From positions 77,325,763 through 77,389,762 of the forward strand of contig JARDYH010000007.1 of the NCBI GenBank assembly GCA_029215795.1: a DNA stretch of 64,000 bases, written 5' to 3'. The notes under the pieces were generated by a model. It saw nothing but the letters and a program-made list of their open reading frames with translations, searched no databases and had not been told where the DNA came from. The position numbers were made by a program, and so were the translations under genes. Of the stretch, positions 22,090-32,164 are shown one piece after another. Numbering within the stretch: position 1 is the first letter of the stretch; the number at the start of each line of letters is the position of its first letter. This stretch comes from Anniella stebbinsi (Eukaryota > Chordata > Lepidosauria > Squamata > Anniellidae).

Positions 22090-22460
22090 CGGAAATAGAT
22101 GCACACATTAGGTTGTATCTGTCCAGCTGTATCTTTAAAGAAATGGGCTCCAAATATTAACAGCCTTTAATTGTGTTATCTCTATTTTTCGACAGACATC
22201 ATGCTCCATACTGCAGAAGAACAATTTGGTTCGGGTTCCCCCCCTTTTTTTGGCAATTATACCCTTGCTATCTTTTGATAAGGTTCTTTTGACATTGCAC
22301 ATTAAAGCAAGCCAGCCTGCTCTTCAAAATGCATGCCATTAGCGCCATCTCCTGACTCAAGACCGTGATTACCTTAACTGACATGAGATTCTTTCTAAAC
22401 AGCATTTTAAGTTTAGAAATGTGCATTTCCCTAGGGACTCAATTGAGTGAATGCATAAGA
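22090..22460. other. Candidate conserved non-coding stretch
   Basis: Repeat-free, composition-balanced sequence with 'taacagcctttaattgtgttatctc' and 'agcgccatctcctgac' (22341-22354, a weak CTCF-like core). It lies about 2.5 kb beyond the 3' end of HTR1D. Conservation is a guess; no exon is seen. Confidence 0.3.
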
Positions 22461-23084
22461 AGACAGGGCCGCTGTATGTTTAATAGTTTGGAGAAGAATA
22501 TTTTAGTAGGTATGACTTTTAGGGTGGTAGGGTGGCCTGCTTTGCAGAGGGCAGTCCTCTATTTTGGAGAGCTGGCAGAAGACAGTTCTCTATTTGAAGA
22601 TTCCCTCTATTTAAAGTGCCCAATCTAAGTCTGGTTTAAAGTCAAAGAACTATAAGGAGGGAGATTAGGAAGGGGCATTCACAATTAGCATCTGGACAGC
22701 AGGCTGAGCAGACAAACTGGTCATCTAGTCAGTTTTCTCCACTATGAAATGTATTGTATTTGTATATAAATGATGTTGGATCCGATCAGACAGTTCAGAT
22801 CTGACATGAGAATATGTAGAAAAATAATTTCAAACAGTGCTCTCATTTTTGAAGGGGGGGGGGAAATAATCACAGATTCCTAAAGAGAACTGATGCTATT
22901 AAAAAGAAATGTGTAACTGCTCCAGATAGCAAGCATGCCTGTCTTCTCCCCAGGTAACTATAGCTTAGCACAGTGGATTTCCTACTACTAGCAATGGCCT
23001 AGAACTAAAACTAGGGAGATAAGATGGACTGCTGCTCTGTATGGAGAGCCTTCAAGATGACACGCTGGAGTATATCTACCCAAT
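22461..23084. other. Unassigned sequence
   Basis: No gene recognised. 22520-22625 has repeated 'gcagtcctctatttt' / 'gacagttctctatttg' blocks that may belong to an unnamed repeat. Ten-G run near 22852. Confidence 0.3.
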
Positions 23085-23325
23085 TCATCAGAGGTGGGGA
23101 ACTTTTTCTGTCTGTCATGGGCTGCATGCCAACGGTGGGTGGACCCCAAGGCAAAGGTGAGTGAAGTTTGCAATATTGCATGATTATACGCAGCACACAC
23201 TCTCGTATGTATGCCTTTTCCATCCCTTTCTCTGGGTCACCCCATCTCTGCAGGCCTCCGTGTTACTAAGCTGAGGGCTGCACACAGACCTCAGGCTGCA
23301 GTTTCCCTACCCTGCCATAAAGTGT
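23085..23325. mobile_element. hAT-like non-autonomous element
   Basis: Left end 'cagaggtggggaactttttctg', 'catgggctgcatgcc'; right end 'gctgagggctgcacacagacc', 'cagtttccctaccctg'. These are inverted ends of the 'caggggtggggaac' type. Confidence 0.5.
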
Positions 23326-23384
23326 TTGGGAACTCCAGGCTAGCCATTGACTCCGCCTGACATGGAAATACTAAAAAGACAGGT

Positions 23385-23550
23385 TGATCATATGAAAAGG
23401 AGGACAGGATTCCTGTATCTACAACAGTCGTATAGAAAAAGGAATTTCAGCAGGCGTTATTTGTATGTATGTAGCACCTGGTGAAATTCCCTCTTTATCA
23501 CTACAGTTAAAACTGCAGGAGCCCTGCCCCCTTTTGTATCTGGTCAAGAT
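23385..23550. mobile_element. Monomer of the 'gaccatatac' palindromic MITE
   Basis: One about 160-bp unit: 'aggttgatcatatgaaaagg', 'aggaatttcagcaggcg', 'ctggtgaaattccctc', 'aggagccctgccccc', 'tttgtatctggtcaag'. This is the single-unit form of the dimers at 15047, 44904 and 55157. Confidence 0.8.
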
Positions 23551-23696
23551 ACAAAACAGATACATGATCTGCTTTCCTACATGCATTCGTAATGGCAGAT
23601 CTCATCAAACAGTCCCAACTTATGTTCCTGGGTATTGAGAATAGGGTTTTTTTTATAGGGAGGGGCAACACCAAATTTTGCTGAATATTCCACAAC

Positions 23697-23830
23697 ATAG
23701 AATCATAGAATAGTAGAGTTGGAAGGGGCCTATAAGGCCATCGAGTCCAACCCCCTGCTCAGTGCAGGAATCCACCTTAAAGCATCCCTGACAGATGGCT
23801 GTCCAGCTGCCTCTTGAATGAACAGGCAGT
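23697..23830 (-). mobile_element. CR1 LINE 3' end
   Basis: Starts with the inverted CR1 terminal repeat 'catagaatcatagaatag', then 'agttggaaggggcctataagg', 'ccaaccccctgctcagtgc' and 'ggctgtccagctgcctcttg'. The most canonical CR1 end in the window. Confidence 0.9.
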
Positions 23831-23989
23831 GAAAATGGTTAAAGTATTTCAATTGGAGAGAAAATTTGTGCTTGAGGAAAAGTGAGTTTGAGAGGACAGG
23901 ATGTAAAGCTCATAGCCATTTGCCTCATACCCATATTCCTACAACCAGCAATGTACAATTTCCTCTGATAATTTGTAGAATAATAGCAA

Positions 23990-24120
23990 GCTGGATCCAG
24001 AAATAGTCATGCTTAGAGAAGACCCATGGGAATGAATGAGACTTAATTTTGTCATGGCTAACTTAAGACCCATTGATTTCAATGGACTCACTATAGGTAT
24101 GACTAAGTCTGGATTCAACT
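23990..24120. mobile_element. Palindromic MITE ('ggatccagacttagtcatg' family)
   Basis: 'gctggatccagaaatagtcatg' inverted against 'tatgactaagtctggattc', with inner 'gaccca..ggaatgaatgag' and 'cattgatttcaatgg'. A clean copy. Confidence 0.85.
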
Positions 24121-24310
24121 CAATAATAATAATTAGGAATTACATATCTCTTTTCCTGAGTGCTTAAAGAGTTTCATATAATTTGCCATGTAATCCTTAT
24201 TTTTTAAAAAAACCACCCAACTCTAAAAGTTAGGGTAGCACTATTATCCCCATATTATAGACGTGGGGGGGGGGTGTATGAGACAAATAATGTAGACAGA
24301 TATTTTGCTA
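24121..24310. other. Possible ancient MIR-like SINE debris
   Basis: 'gcactattatccccatattatagacg' resembles the MIR core, with weak flanks. It contains a 10-G run at about 24264. The following 200 bp is unassigned. Confidence 0.3.
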
Positions 24311-24521
24311 CTACTGCTTAATTCACATTAATTAAAGCAACACAATAAATAACAAAACAGCTCCTCCATTATTTATTTCATTTCACTTGTTCCAAATCTT
24401 GTCCCACGGCTTGGTGATGCAGATACATGTGTTCACTGCACAGACTAGCAACTCTTGGAAGTTATTATAACAGAGAGCCAAAGAAAGGACAGTGAGAAGT
24501 CACAAGCCACAATGCACTGGT

Positions 24522-24898
24522 TCGGATGATCACAACTCATCTCAATAAGCTGAGATATGAACAAGTCTTTGCTTCTTTCTTCATGGCAAGAGTGAACAAA
24601 CCTGGAACTCTTCAATTAACTATAGTTTTCCGTTTTACAGGGAAACTATGGTTAATGGCTTTGGAACAAACCAGGATATCAAACCATACTTCAAACCATG
24701 TTTTCGTATCCTAGCCAGTTTTGAAGCCATTAACTAAAGTTTCCTGATGATGATGAAATGGAAAACTATAGTTCATTGAAGACTTCTTGGTTTGTTTATT
24801 CATTCTGCCAAGGGAGGAACAAAAGGGCTACATTTGTAGCCAAAAGGCTCAGTCATATATCCTCAGCTTATTAAGCTGAGATATGATCGTCCGAATGC
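24522..24898. mobile_element. MITE of about 375 bp just 3' of HTR1D
   Basis: Terminal inverted repeats: left 'ggttcggatgatcacaac', 'aagctgagatatga'; right 'cagcttattaagctgag', 'atatgatcgtccgaat'. A second, inner inverted pair is built on 'caattaactatagttttcc' and 'ggaaaactatagttcattg'. Non-coding. On the minus strand it carries AATAAA (24795-24800), about 205 nt beyond the HTR1D stop codon. Confidence 0.75.
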
Positions 24899-25004
24899 AG
24901 CTAATGAGATAAACAGAGCAACAATCTATCACCTACCCACAGGAAACTATGTGCACAGGTGGGCTAAAGATTATGCATTTGGCAGCTGTGTCAAAACCAG
25001 CTGG

Positions 25005-26138
25005 CTAGGAGCACTTTCTAAATTGTATCATTTTCTGAAAAGCCTGTTTGAATTCTTCATTAAAAGCAGTATATATAACGGGGTTGATCAGTGAGTTCAG
25101 GTAGCCTAGCCACGTGAAAATGTCAAGCAGGATGGGATGGGTCCAACAGGCCTCCTGACAAATGGGCAAGACCAAAGACACCACAAAGAAGGGTAGCCAG
25201 CAGAAAACGAATGCACCTAAAATGATTCCCAGGGTTTTTGTGGCTTTCCTTTCCCGGGCGGCAGAAATCCGTTTCCTTTCGAGGATGCTATCGGCCACTT
25301 TGATCCTCACAGGGTTGATAAACACTGGGGAGCCACTAGAATGGGAACGCCCTTCGTGAAGGTTTGAGCTAATGGAACAGAGGGAAGAGCCCGCCGAGCC
25401 GGTGATGAGGTGGGCCGTGGTGAACCTCTTCCCATAGAGAGATGGTGGCTTGAGAATACGGGACCGAGCAGCCACGTAAATCCTGCCGTAGAGGATCGTG
25501 AGCAAGATAGTTGGCATGTAGAAGGCACCGCAGGTGGAGTAGATGGTGTAGGAGATCTGATCCGTGTTCACTGTGCAGGAGGCTAGTTCTTCATGAGCTT
25601 TGGCTTGTCTCCAGAAAAGCGGGGGCATGGAGATACAAATGGAGATGACCCAAACAATGGCAATCATGAGGGCGGCCCTGCCGGCAGTCCGGCGCTTGGT
25701 GTATTCGAGAGCATCTGTGATGGCCCAGTATCTGTCCAAGGCAATGACACAAAGGTGCAGAATGGAAGCTGTGCAGCAGGTGATATCCGAGGACAGCCAG
25801 ATGTCACACATGATTTGGCCGAAGGTCCAGATGCGGCTGACAGTGTATGCGATGCTGATGGGCATGACGAGGACAGACACCAAGAGGTCCGTGGCCGCCA
25901 AGGAGCCAATGAGGTAATTGGCTGGAGTGTGGAGCTTCCGGGTAAGAATAATCGTGATGATGACGAAGGTATTGAAAAGCATCGTGGCCAGAGTGATCAC
26001 AGCCAAGAGGGCAGCTAGTGAAACCTTTAGGCCAAGCAACGTCGCCTCGTCCCAGCCCTCTGGCATTTCGCTGGCATTGAGAGATTTGTTGGACATGCTC
26101 TGGAAAGTAAACTCTGTGGACTGGTTGTACTGGGTCAT
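25005..26138 (-). CDS. HTR1D: 5-hydroxytryptamine receptor 1D
   Basis: Serotonin-binding, Gi/o-coupled class A GPCR of the plasma membrane; in mammals it is a presynaptic autoreceptor lowering cAMP. It is one uninterrupted exon. Counting from the second ATG the protein has 377 residues, the human 5-HT1D length. Seen in sequence: N-glycosylation sites N5, N17, N21; D84 in TM2; C111-C188 disulfide pair; amine-binding D118 in '[20 protein letters not shown]'; DRY 135-137; S201/T202 and P209 in TM5; a third loop of about 80 residues with '[20 protein letters not shown]'; E296; CWLPFF with W314; Y346; NPxxY 352-356. TM1-TM7 and ICL3 read as 5-HT1D rather than 5-HT1B. Start choice: an ATG 27 nt upstream (26163-26165) is in frame but has T at -3, while this one has A at -3 and aligns with the human start. 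An in-frame TGA lies upstream at 26223-26225. The C-terminus ends KCS, a possible palmitoylation cysteine. No damage seen. Confidence 0.97.
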   Translation of the reverse strand: MTQYNQSTEFTFQSMSNKSLNASEMPEGWDEATLLGLKVSLAALLAVITLATMLFNTFVIITIILTRKLHTPANYLIGSLAATDLLVSVLVMPISIAYTVSRIWTFGQIMCDIWLSSDITCCTASILHLCVIALDRYWAITDALEYTKRRTAGRAALMIAIVWVISICISMPPLFWRQAKAHEELASCTVNTDQISYTIYSTCGAFYMPTILLTILYGRIYVAARSRILKPPSLYGKRFTTAHLITGSAGSSLCSISSNLHEGRSHSSGSPVFINPVRIKVADSILERKRISAARERKATKTLGIILGAFVFCWLPFFVVSLVLPICQEACWTHPILLDIFTWLGYLNSLINPVIYTAFNEEFKQAFQKMIQFRKCS

Positions 26139-26231
26139 ACTTGGCAGTACTGGAATTTCTTTCATACACTTGAGAACATCTCTCTCAGGCTTTACCGAAA
26201 CCAGGCTTTCTGGACTGGGCCGTCAAGGTCT
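26139..26231 (-). promoter_or_regulatory. HTR1D 5' UTR segment and splice acceptor
   Basis: On the minus strand 'gtgttctcttccag' precedes 'accttgacggcc': a pyrimidine tract with AG at 26231-26230, a good 3' splice site. If used, the coding exon starts at 26229 with 91 nt of 5' UTR before the chosen ATG, and a separate upstream non-coding exon is implied. The acceptor is predicted, not proven. Confidence 0.5.
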
Positions 26232-26357
26232 GGAAGAGAACACGCCACTGTTAAGCAGAAACCGAGACAACAACAAAAAACATTGACCAAGCATGAACTA
26301 CTGTGTGTTTCTTAATGCTACGACTCCAGTAGCTAATCTTCAAGTACGTGCTAACTC

Positions 26358-26720
26358 AGGTCCCCTCTACAAGAATTTGGCTTGACGCCCGGTTGTCCGA
26401 TTATGCACATCTTCTCGCAATCGCTTTCACGGGAGGCGGTGAAGCGCATTACCGCTTGTATGAAATGCGCTTTAAAGGTGTTTAATGTGGAGAATCGCTT
26501 GTTTACATGGTCATAAGGCGCTTTAACTCCCGCGGTAAATTAAAACTCGCTATTTCATGTGCATTCGATAATGCGCATAATCGGACAGAAAAAGCACCTC
26601 AGCCCCCAATTTGCGCTCCGCTCTTGTAGAGGTCAAATCAGTAATGCGCTTCGAAAGAGCTTTAAATCACAATCCCTAGCGAGAATCGAAAGGCTACTGC
26701 TTTAATGCGGTGCGACCCTA
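26358..26720. mobile_element. GCGCAT-rich MITE, copy A, upstream of HTR1D
   Basis: Begins 'aggtcccctctacaagaat' and shows 'ttgtccgattatgcgcatc' inverted against 'gataatgcgcataatcggac'. The body is full of 'aatgcgc / gcgcatta' motifs. The right terminus differs from the other copies: after 'gagctttaaatc' it has about 50 bp of extra or diverged sequence before 'accctaaat'. It starts about 130 bp upstream (5') of the HTR1D splice acceptor. Confidence 0.75.
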
Positions 26721-27009
26721 AATATATTTACTCAGAAGTAAGAGCCAAATTAGATGACATGGGAAATGCAAGAGTGCACTTCATGTATCGGTGTTCTTTC
26801 TTTAAATGGCAGCAGTAGGACTATAGCGTGTGGGTGTGGGTGTTATTCCCCCCTCCATGCTGACATCCCAACAAAAATCCCGCCCCCCTGGAGTTATTTG
26901 GCCCAGGAGGAAAGCTGCTATTTTAAAAAACTGTGCCTGTGCTCTTTTTTTACATCTTCCTACTGCTTGTGGGTTTTACTTTGGTTTTATTCTGTAGCTT
27001 TTTTTTAAT

Positions 27010-27125
27010 TAAAGAAAGGTTTTTAACACTATGCCTTATCAACGTCTTCTGTTTTATGATTTTAGCTCTATTTTGTGAACTGCTCAGCAAGCTTTGGCTA
27101 TTGGGTGGGATAGAAATGTAACAAA
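27010..27125 (+). mobile_element. L2-like LINE 3' tail
   Basis: 'ttttgtgaactgctcagcaagctttggctatt', 'gggtgggatagaaatgtaac'. It matches the 31400-31545 tail. The 290 bp before it shows G/C-rich patches but no gene. Confidence 0.7.
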
Positions 27126-27129
27126 TGAT

Positions 27130-27235
27130 TAAGTTAACAGGAAAGAAAAGGGCAACTAAAATGATCAGGGGGTTGGACCACCTCCCCTGTGAGGAAAGGC
27201 TACAACGGCTGGAATTGGTTACCTTGAAAAAACGG
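27130..27235 (+). mobile_element. CR1 LINE internal fragment
   Basis: 'gggcaactaaaatgatcagggggttgg', 'cacctcccctgtgaggaaaggctacaac' is a typical CR1 RT 3' segment. It joins directly to the L2 tail on its left. Confidence 0.8.
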
Positions 27236-27874
27236 AGGCCTCTTTGTCTTGTCCAGCTGGGGGGTTCTCAAGGGGTATGGAAGGAGGCCGGAGAGGCCTT
27301 GGGATAGCTCATATCTCAGCCTCTCCAGTCCCCTCCCCCTCCTGCCACCGGAACATCCCCTTTACCCCCTTTCCGAGGTAGAGTCCCCAATCTTGGAGAG
27401 GCAGACAGGGTAGTGCTTTCCATGCTGGCTGTGAGAGGTAGGTAGGTAGGAGGGTGGATTCCAGGATCCGAGCTCAGAGCGCTGTCTCCAACCTCGGTTC
27501 CAGGAACCCAAAATATCCTATGGTCCCCCAGATGCTGTAGAGGGGCCATAGGACTGCTTCCTCTATGTGTAATTGCTTTAATTCTTCTCTTAAACGAAAA
27601 GGATTTTTGATCCTGGGTATTCTACCGGTTGGGTTGCGTTTTGAACCAACTAGAACCTCAGATAGTAAGTGACTTTGTATGCATGAGTGTAGATTCTCAC
27701 TGAAGAATGAGGGCCCACAGTAGTGATTCGCCTGCCCAAGTGTTCTCCTTAGCAAAATGCCCATCCTCCATTCACAGGTATTGCAGGTTCCGGAGACAAA
27801 ATAATAGACTTCTTCAGGGAAGGAAAGAGGACAGCAACAAACGCTACTCGTCTAGCACGGTAATCTGCCCATGC
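27236..27874. other. Unassigned sequence
   Basis: Moderately GC-rich with 'aggtaggtaggtagg' near 27438; no gene, RNA or named repeat recognised. Confidence 0.35.
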
Positions 27875-28075
27875 TGAGGGGCTGTGGCTCAGTGATACAG
27901 CACCCGCTTTCTATGCAACAGGTCCCAGGTTCGATCCCTGGCATCTCCAGGTAGGACTGGAAAAATTCCTGCCTAAAAACCCTAGAAAGCTGCTGCCAGT
28001 GTTGAAAATACTGCGCAAGATGGGCCAAATGGTCTGACTCAGCATAAGGCAGCTTCCTGCATTCCTATGAAAGAG
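27875..28075 (+). mobile_element. tRNA-derived SINE, well preserved
   Basis: Pol III A box 'gtggctcagtg' (27883-27893) and B box 'ggttcgatccc' (27928-27938), then 'tggcatctccaggtaggactgg', the body 'ctagaaagctgctgccagtg' and tail 'ctgactcagcataaggcagcttcctgc'. It is the best copy of this SINE here and is not a tRNA gene, because no full cloverleaf closes. Confidence 0.85.
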
Positions 28076-28972
28076 GTAAGCGCTCCCTTCACACAGAAAG
28101 GTTTGCGCAGTGGCGTTTTGCAGTGACTCGTAAGAGAAAAAGGAATGCGGTTTGCTAATGCATTAAACAGCTTTTAAATATGTGATTTCCCACTTTTAAG
28201 CACCATTAAACTGTAAGGCCGTCGGGGACATGGGTAAACATCGTTCGTTTCAGTACTGCAATTGCAGAAACTCATGTGATTTTTTTTTTCAAGCCCCTAG
28301 GACATCGCAAGCTATAGATCTGAAGAGAGAAATAACTGCATGCGCTGAACGATAAATTCAGGGTTAAGTGCCAATGCAAACATAGCCTTTACAGGCAGGA
28401 CACAATCACATATTTACGATACAGTTCCTGAACATAACAAAAAGATATGGAAAGAGCCCTGGTAGAACAGAGCAAGGGGCTATGCCTCTGGGAGCCCCAC
28501 AAGCAGCATATGAAGGCACTATCCCTCCCCCCTGTTGCTACGCAGGAATTGGTATTCAGCAGCATACAGCCTTTGAACATGAAGGATAGTTACTGTTCCC
28601 TCTATTTTCTATGTTCAGGATGTGAGTGAAGTTGCTTATGTAGCCAAAATGGCACCACCCACACCAAAGAGGGAAGTAACAGCAGGCAAGCTTGCACAAG
28701 TACAAAACACAAGTGGGGTGGGGGGGACCACAAAACAGCTAGACTGAGCATGCTCAATAACCATGGAATGATGACTGACTGTTGGGGTGGGAAATGGAAA
28801 CGATGACAGGACGGGGTGGAATGGCTGGAATCCTCAAGAACAGCATTCCACACTGCAACACTTTGTTGCAGATCACACATGTTAAGGCTAATAGCTGTTG
28901 ATAGATGCATCGTCCACACATTTGACTAATCGCTTTTAAAGCCAGCTATGCCAGTGTGGTCATCAGCGCATC
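28076..28972. other. Unassigned sequence
   Basis: No gene recognised. 28080-28200 has 'tttgcgcagtggcg' and 'gaatgcggtttgctaatgc', slightly like the GCGCAT MITE but too weak to assign. Confidence 0.3.
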
Positions 28973-29205
28973 TTTTATTTATTATTACATATATATCCCA
29001 CCTTTTTCCTCTTACAAAGAACCCAAGGTGACTTAGATGGTCCTCCTCTCCATTTTATCCTCACAACAACCCTGTGAGGTAGGTTAGGCTGAGAATTGAT
29101 GACTGGCCCAAAGTAACCCAGTGAGCTTCATGGCCAAGTGGGGACTAGAACCCAGATCTCCTGAGTCCTCAGTCCAACACTCTCACCACCACACCGGCTC
29201 TCATC
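28973..29205 (-). mobile_element. Sauria SINE, full length
   Basis: On the minus strand: 'agccggtgtggtggtgagag', 'gttctagtccccac', 'ggccatgaagctcac', 'gggttgttgtgaggataaaatgg', 'agaggaaaaaggtgggata' and an AATAAA tail. An intact example of the family. Confidence 0.92.
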
Positions 29206-29480
29206 TTGCGTTCCTGAATTCAAGTTATTTAGAAGTACTGTCCTAAATCGACTGCCCATCAGTTTCATTGGGTGGCCCCAAGTTCTATGGTATGATCTGA
29301 GAATATATATATCCATCCACTTTCTCCACACTCTGTATAATCTGCAAGGCTTTCTTTTTTTTACCACCATTGCTTGTTCACTGCCACATGCTCTTTGACT
29401 GCGCGGCCACTTACCAGTCTGAATGGACAACTGTCTTAGAAGGTCCTCCCAATTTAACTTCTGAGAGCTATTCATGATTG
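29206..29480 (-). mobile_element. CR1 LINE 3' region, diverged
   Basis: 'gtcctaaatcgactgcccatcagtttcatt', 'ggtggccccaagttctatgg' and 'ccatccactttctccacactc' match the CR1 3' UTR in reverse. The 1.4 kb after it (29480-30930) holds a 14-G run (29889-29902), a 'gtgggccgcatctgaac' hAT-like scrap near 30179 and no gene. Confidence 0.65.
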
Positions 29481-30439
29481 GGCAGGGGATGTGCTTTTAG
29501 CCTTAACTGCAAAGCAACATGACCCCAGAGAGGAGAAAGGCTTGGCTGAATGACATGGCTTGTTATTCCTGACTGGATCTAAAGGAAGAAACACAGTACA
29601 TGTTAGCCCAGGAATACACTGTCAGTAGAACATTGGCAGCACAACAAGCAAGAAGACATCTTCGGAGACATCACTGAAGCTTCTATGCCATTATTCATAT
29701 ATGTTAATAAAAAGCCGTTTACTATGACAGGTGGCGCCTCTGTATTTGGGGTGAAGGTGCATCTCTGTACACTCTGCAAATTGAAACAAGCATCGCAATT
29801 TTGGGATCCTTGTCAACGAGAAATGGCCCCACCCAGTGTCAGAGACAGAGAGCTGCTTGTGCCCTCCTTGTGTACCATTTCAGGCAATGGGGGGGGGGGG
29901 GGTCAGATGAGGCTTTATGATGTAGCCTGAATTGCAGGGTTCTGCTAAGGTTTGATCTTTTGCAGGGTCAGGTTCCTCAGGGAAGCAAAATGGAAAGAGG
30001 CCAGCACCACCGAAGGCTCTGAGTGGTGCTGGGGCTGGAAACCAGACAAGATTGTCTGTATGTTGCTCCAACAAGGGGCAGATCAAGATTGAGCCTTAAG
30101 TAGGATGTTGGAATCACAGTGGTAGCAATTTTCAGCAGGAAAGCGATGGCAGCCGGGGGGTCTGCACAAACAGCCTTGGTGGGCCGCATCTGAACCACAG
30201 TCCATGTGTTGCCTACTCCTCATGTATGGGGTTGTTCAGCCTTAGTATTGCATCTGCAGGGATTTATACTATTGTTTTATTTTGTACGGAGACACATTCA
30301 TCTATCATGCAAGTGCCAATCTGCACTTTGAAGTCATACAGCCCAGACACAAGTTTTCAACCTCATTGAGGCCTAGGCCAAAGACAGCCAGAAAGCACCT
30401 TGGTCACCAAGCCCTAGTCCAGGCCTTGATGCTGCCAAA

Positions 30440-30640
30440 ATCCGCATAAAATAATGCTTTTAGGTTCTGTTCTTGTCAATGCAGCTTTGCAAGTACCCAA
30501 AAGCAACCTTATTTCTGAATAACTCTGGGCACATCACATCACCTTTTGTTATTAAAAGATGCTATTATTAAGATGCATTAATAAGAGGTTAATTTAACAG
30601 TACCCAGCAACTCAACCCATTAAGTGAGTGACAAAAGGAT
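30440..30640. other. AT-rich candidate regulatory stretch
   Basis: 'ccttttgttattaaaagatgc', 'aagatgcattaataagaggttaa': dense TTATTA/ATTAAT cores and no repeat match. A possible conserved non-coding element upstream of HTR1D; speculative. Confidence 0.25.
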
Positions 30641-30934
30641 TAAACAAGAGAAATATAACAGAAGTACATTTACCTTGCTTTAGAGATGCACACACGCTTC
30701 AGCTAGATGAATCAACTGGAATAACATGATAGATTAGAAGCGTAGCTTAAAAGCATCAGTATATTAAACCCATATTTTCAATTTATGGTAGCGTTTCTCG
30801 CTTCAGAACCCATTTTGATTGGCTAGGGGCAACCTAAAAATAATCTTAAATGAAACGAAGCCCTTCTTCTGGTTTTGAGATGGATACTGAAACTCTTTTT
30901 AATCTGGAAGGCTTTTTATATCCATGGGCAGTAG

Positions 30935-31080
30935 GGGGAACATGGGCGGTTGGGTGCTCTTGCACCCGTGTCCTGCTTGTGGGTTCCTGGCTGACAGCTG
31001 GTTGGCCACTGTGGGAACAGAGTGCTGGACAAGATGGACCCTTGGTCTCATCCTGCCAGGGCTCTTCTTATATTCTCTTT
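30935..31080 (+). mobile_element. CR1 LINE 3' end
   Basis: 'gtgtcctgcttgtgggttcctgg', 'ggttggccactgtgggaacag', 'aagatggacccttggtctcatcctgcc' is the common squamate CR1 3' end. Confidence 0.85.
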
Positions 31081-31164
31081 GGGTGCCTCTGCCTTTAGAG
31101 CAGGAGTGGGCCACATCTCCAGGTATTGTTGGACTCAGGACAGTATCAAGTGTAGGCCCAGTAA

Positions 31165-31400
31165 CAGAAGTCCTCTAGCCTTGATCCATCTCTTCATCAC
31201 TGCTTGTTCACCTGCCTCTCGCTCTGGGCCAGACCGTGGTGAGAAGGAGGAGCAGTTAGATGCCATGGCGTACTTGCTCATTGGCTCCCTTCCGATCAAG
31301 CAAGCGGTAGCAATGACGGAAAAGAGGAGGCGACATAGCAGCTGGTGATAATGGTGGCGAGAAGGTAGCCCCACTGAGAGAGGGTCCCACTGCACCCTGG
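31165..31400 (+). repeat. Unnamed dispersed repeat ('tgcttgttcacctgcctc')
   Basis: Shares 'actgcttgttcacctgcctc', 'tctgggccaga', 'gcagctggtgataatgg' with 35070-35310 (same strand) and with 59440-59785 (opposite strand). About 240-340 bp, non-coding. Class not determined. Confidence 0.6.
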
Positions 31401-31545
31401 TTGTGCTTTTATATTGTATTTTTATATTGTGTTTTATACTGTTGCTTGTCTTATACTTTGATTTGTGTCTGATGGTTTTAACTTTTGTGAGCTGCCCAGA
31501 GAGCTTTGGCTATTGGGCGGTATAGAAACGCAACAAATAAATAAA
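31400..31545 (+). mobile_element. L2-like LINE 3' tail
   Basis: 'gagctgcccagagagctttggctattgggcgg', 'tatagaaacgcaacaaataaataaaa'. A classic tail with a TAAA repeat. Confidence 0.85.
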
Positions 31546-31564
31546 ATTGATGCCGTCTTGCCCA

Positions 31565-31710
31565 AGGGCTCTCGAAAACCTGGAGTCAGCACTGGTTGGA
31601 CTGTGACTCCCATCATCCCTCACCATGGGCTATCTGGCTAGGGCTGATGGGAGCTGCATTTCAACAACATTTGGAAGTCCACATGTTCCCCATCCCTGCT
31701 TTAGGGGCTA
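31565..31710. mobile_element. Palindromic MITE ('ggagttgtagtccaa' family)
   Basis: 'ttggactgtgactcccatcatccc', 'gctagggctgatgggagctgc', 'ttcaacaacatttggaagtcc'. It sits directly after the L2 tail. Confidence 0.8.
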
Positions 31711-31769
31711 AGCAGGTGGCAACCAGGGAGAGGGCCTTTTTTGTGATGGCACCTTGGCCATGAGTTCCT

Positions 31770-32150
31770 CTGAGATGCTAGAGCAGCTCTGCTGGATTAG
31801 AAGAAAGGTCCATCTAGACCTGCATCCTGATTCCCTCTATGGCTTTCTAGGAAGCCCACTAGTGGAGAATCATCTTTTCCTGCTGCTGCTCCACCCCACT
31901 CCAAACAGGGACGTTCATTTAGTTATCCTAGCCAATAGCCATTGACAGGCCTGTCCCCCGTGAATTGGTCTAATCCTCTCTTAAGTATCTGAGCTAGTGG
32001 CCATCATCATATCTCATAGCAATGAATTCCATAAGTTCACTGTGTGTACATTTAATGGATGACTATCTTTTTCAATACCCGAGAGAGCGCCCTTTTCTCT
32101 TACCACCCTGCCCGGTCACTGAGGGCATCTTCCTGATGGTTCCACATGCA
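31770..32150 (-). mobile_element. CR1 LINE 3' region
   Basis: 'gctctgctggattagaagaaaggtcc', 'ccaatagccattgacagg', 'attggtctaatcctctctt', 'gcaatgaattccataagttcac'. A long, diverged minus-strand copy. Confidence 0.8.
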
Positions 32151-32164
32151 TCTATGGTCCGAAT

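Noticed and set aside
25593..26018. Plus-strand frames opposite HTR1D (141 and 105 codons)
   Set aside because: Shadow of the receptor coding sequence; mirrored codon structure, no independent signal.
27878..27950. Possible tRNA gene
   Set aside because: A and B boxes are present but the acceptor and anticodon stems do not close, and the sequence continues into a SINE body.
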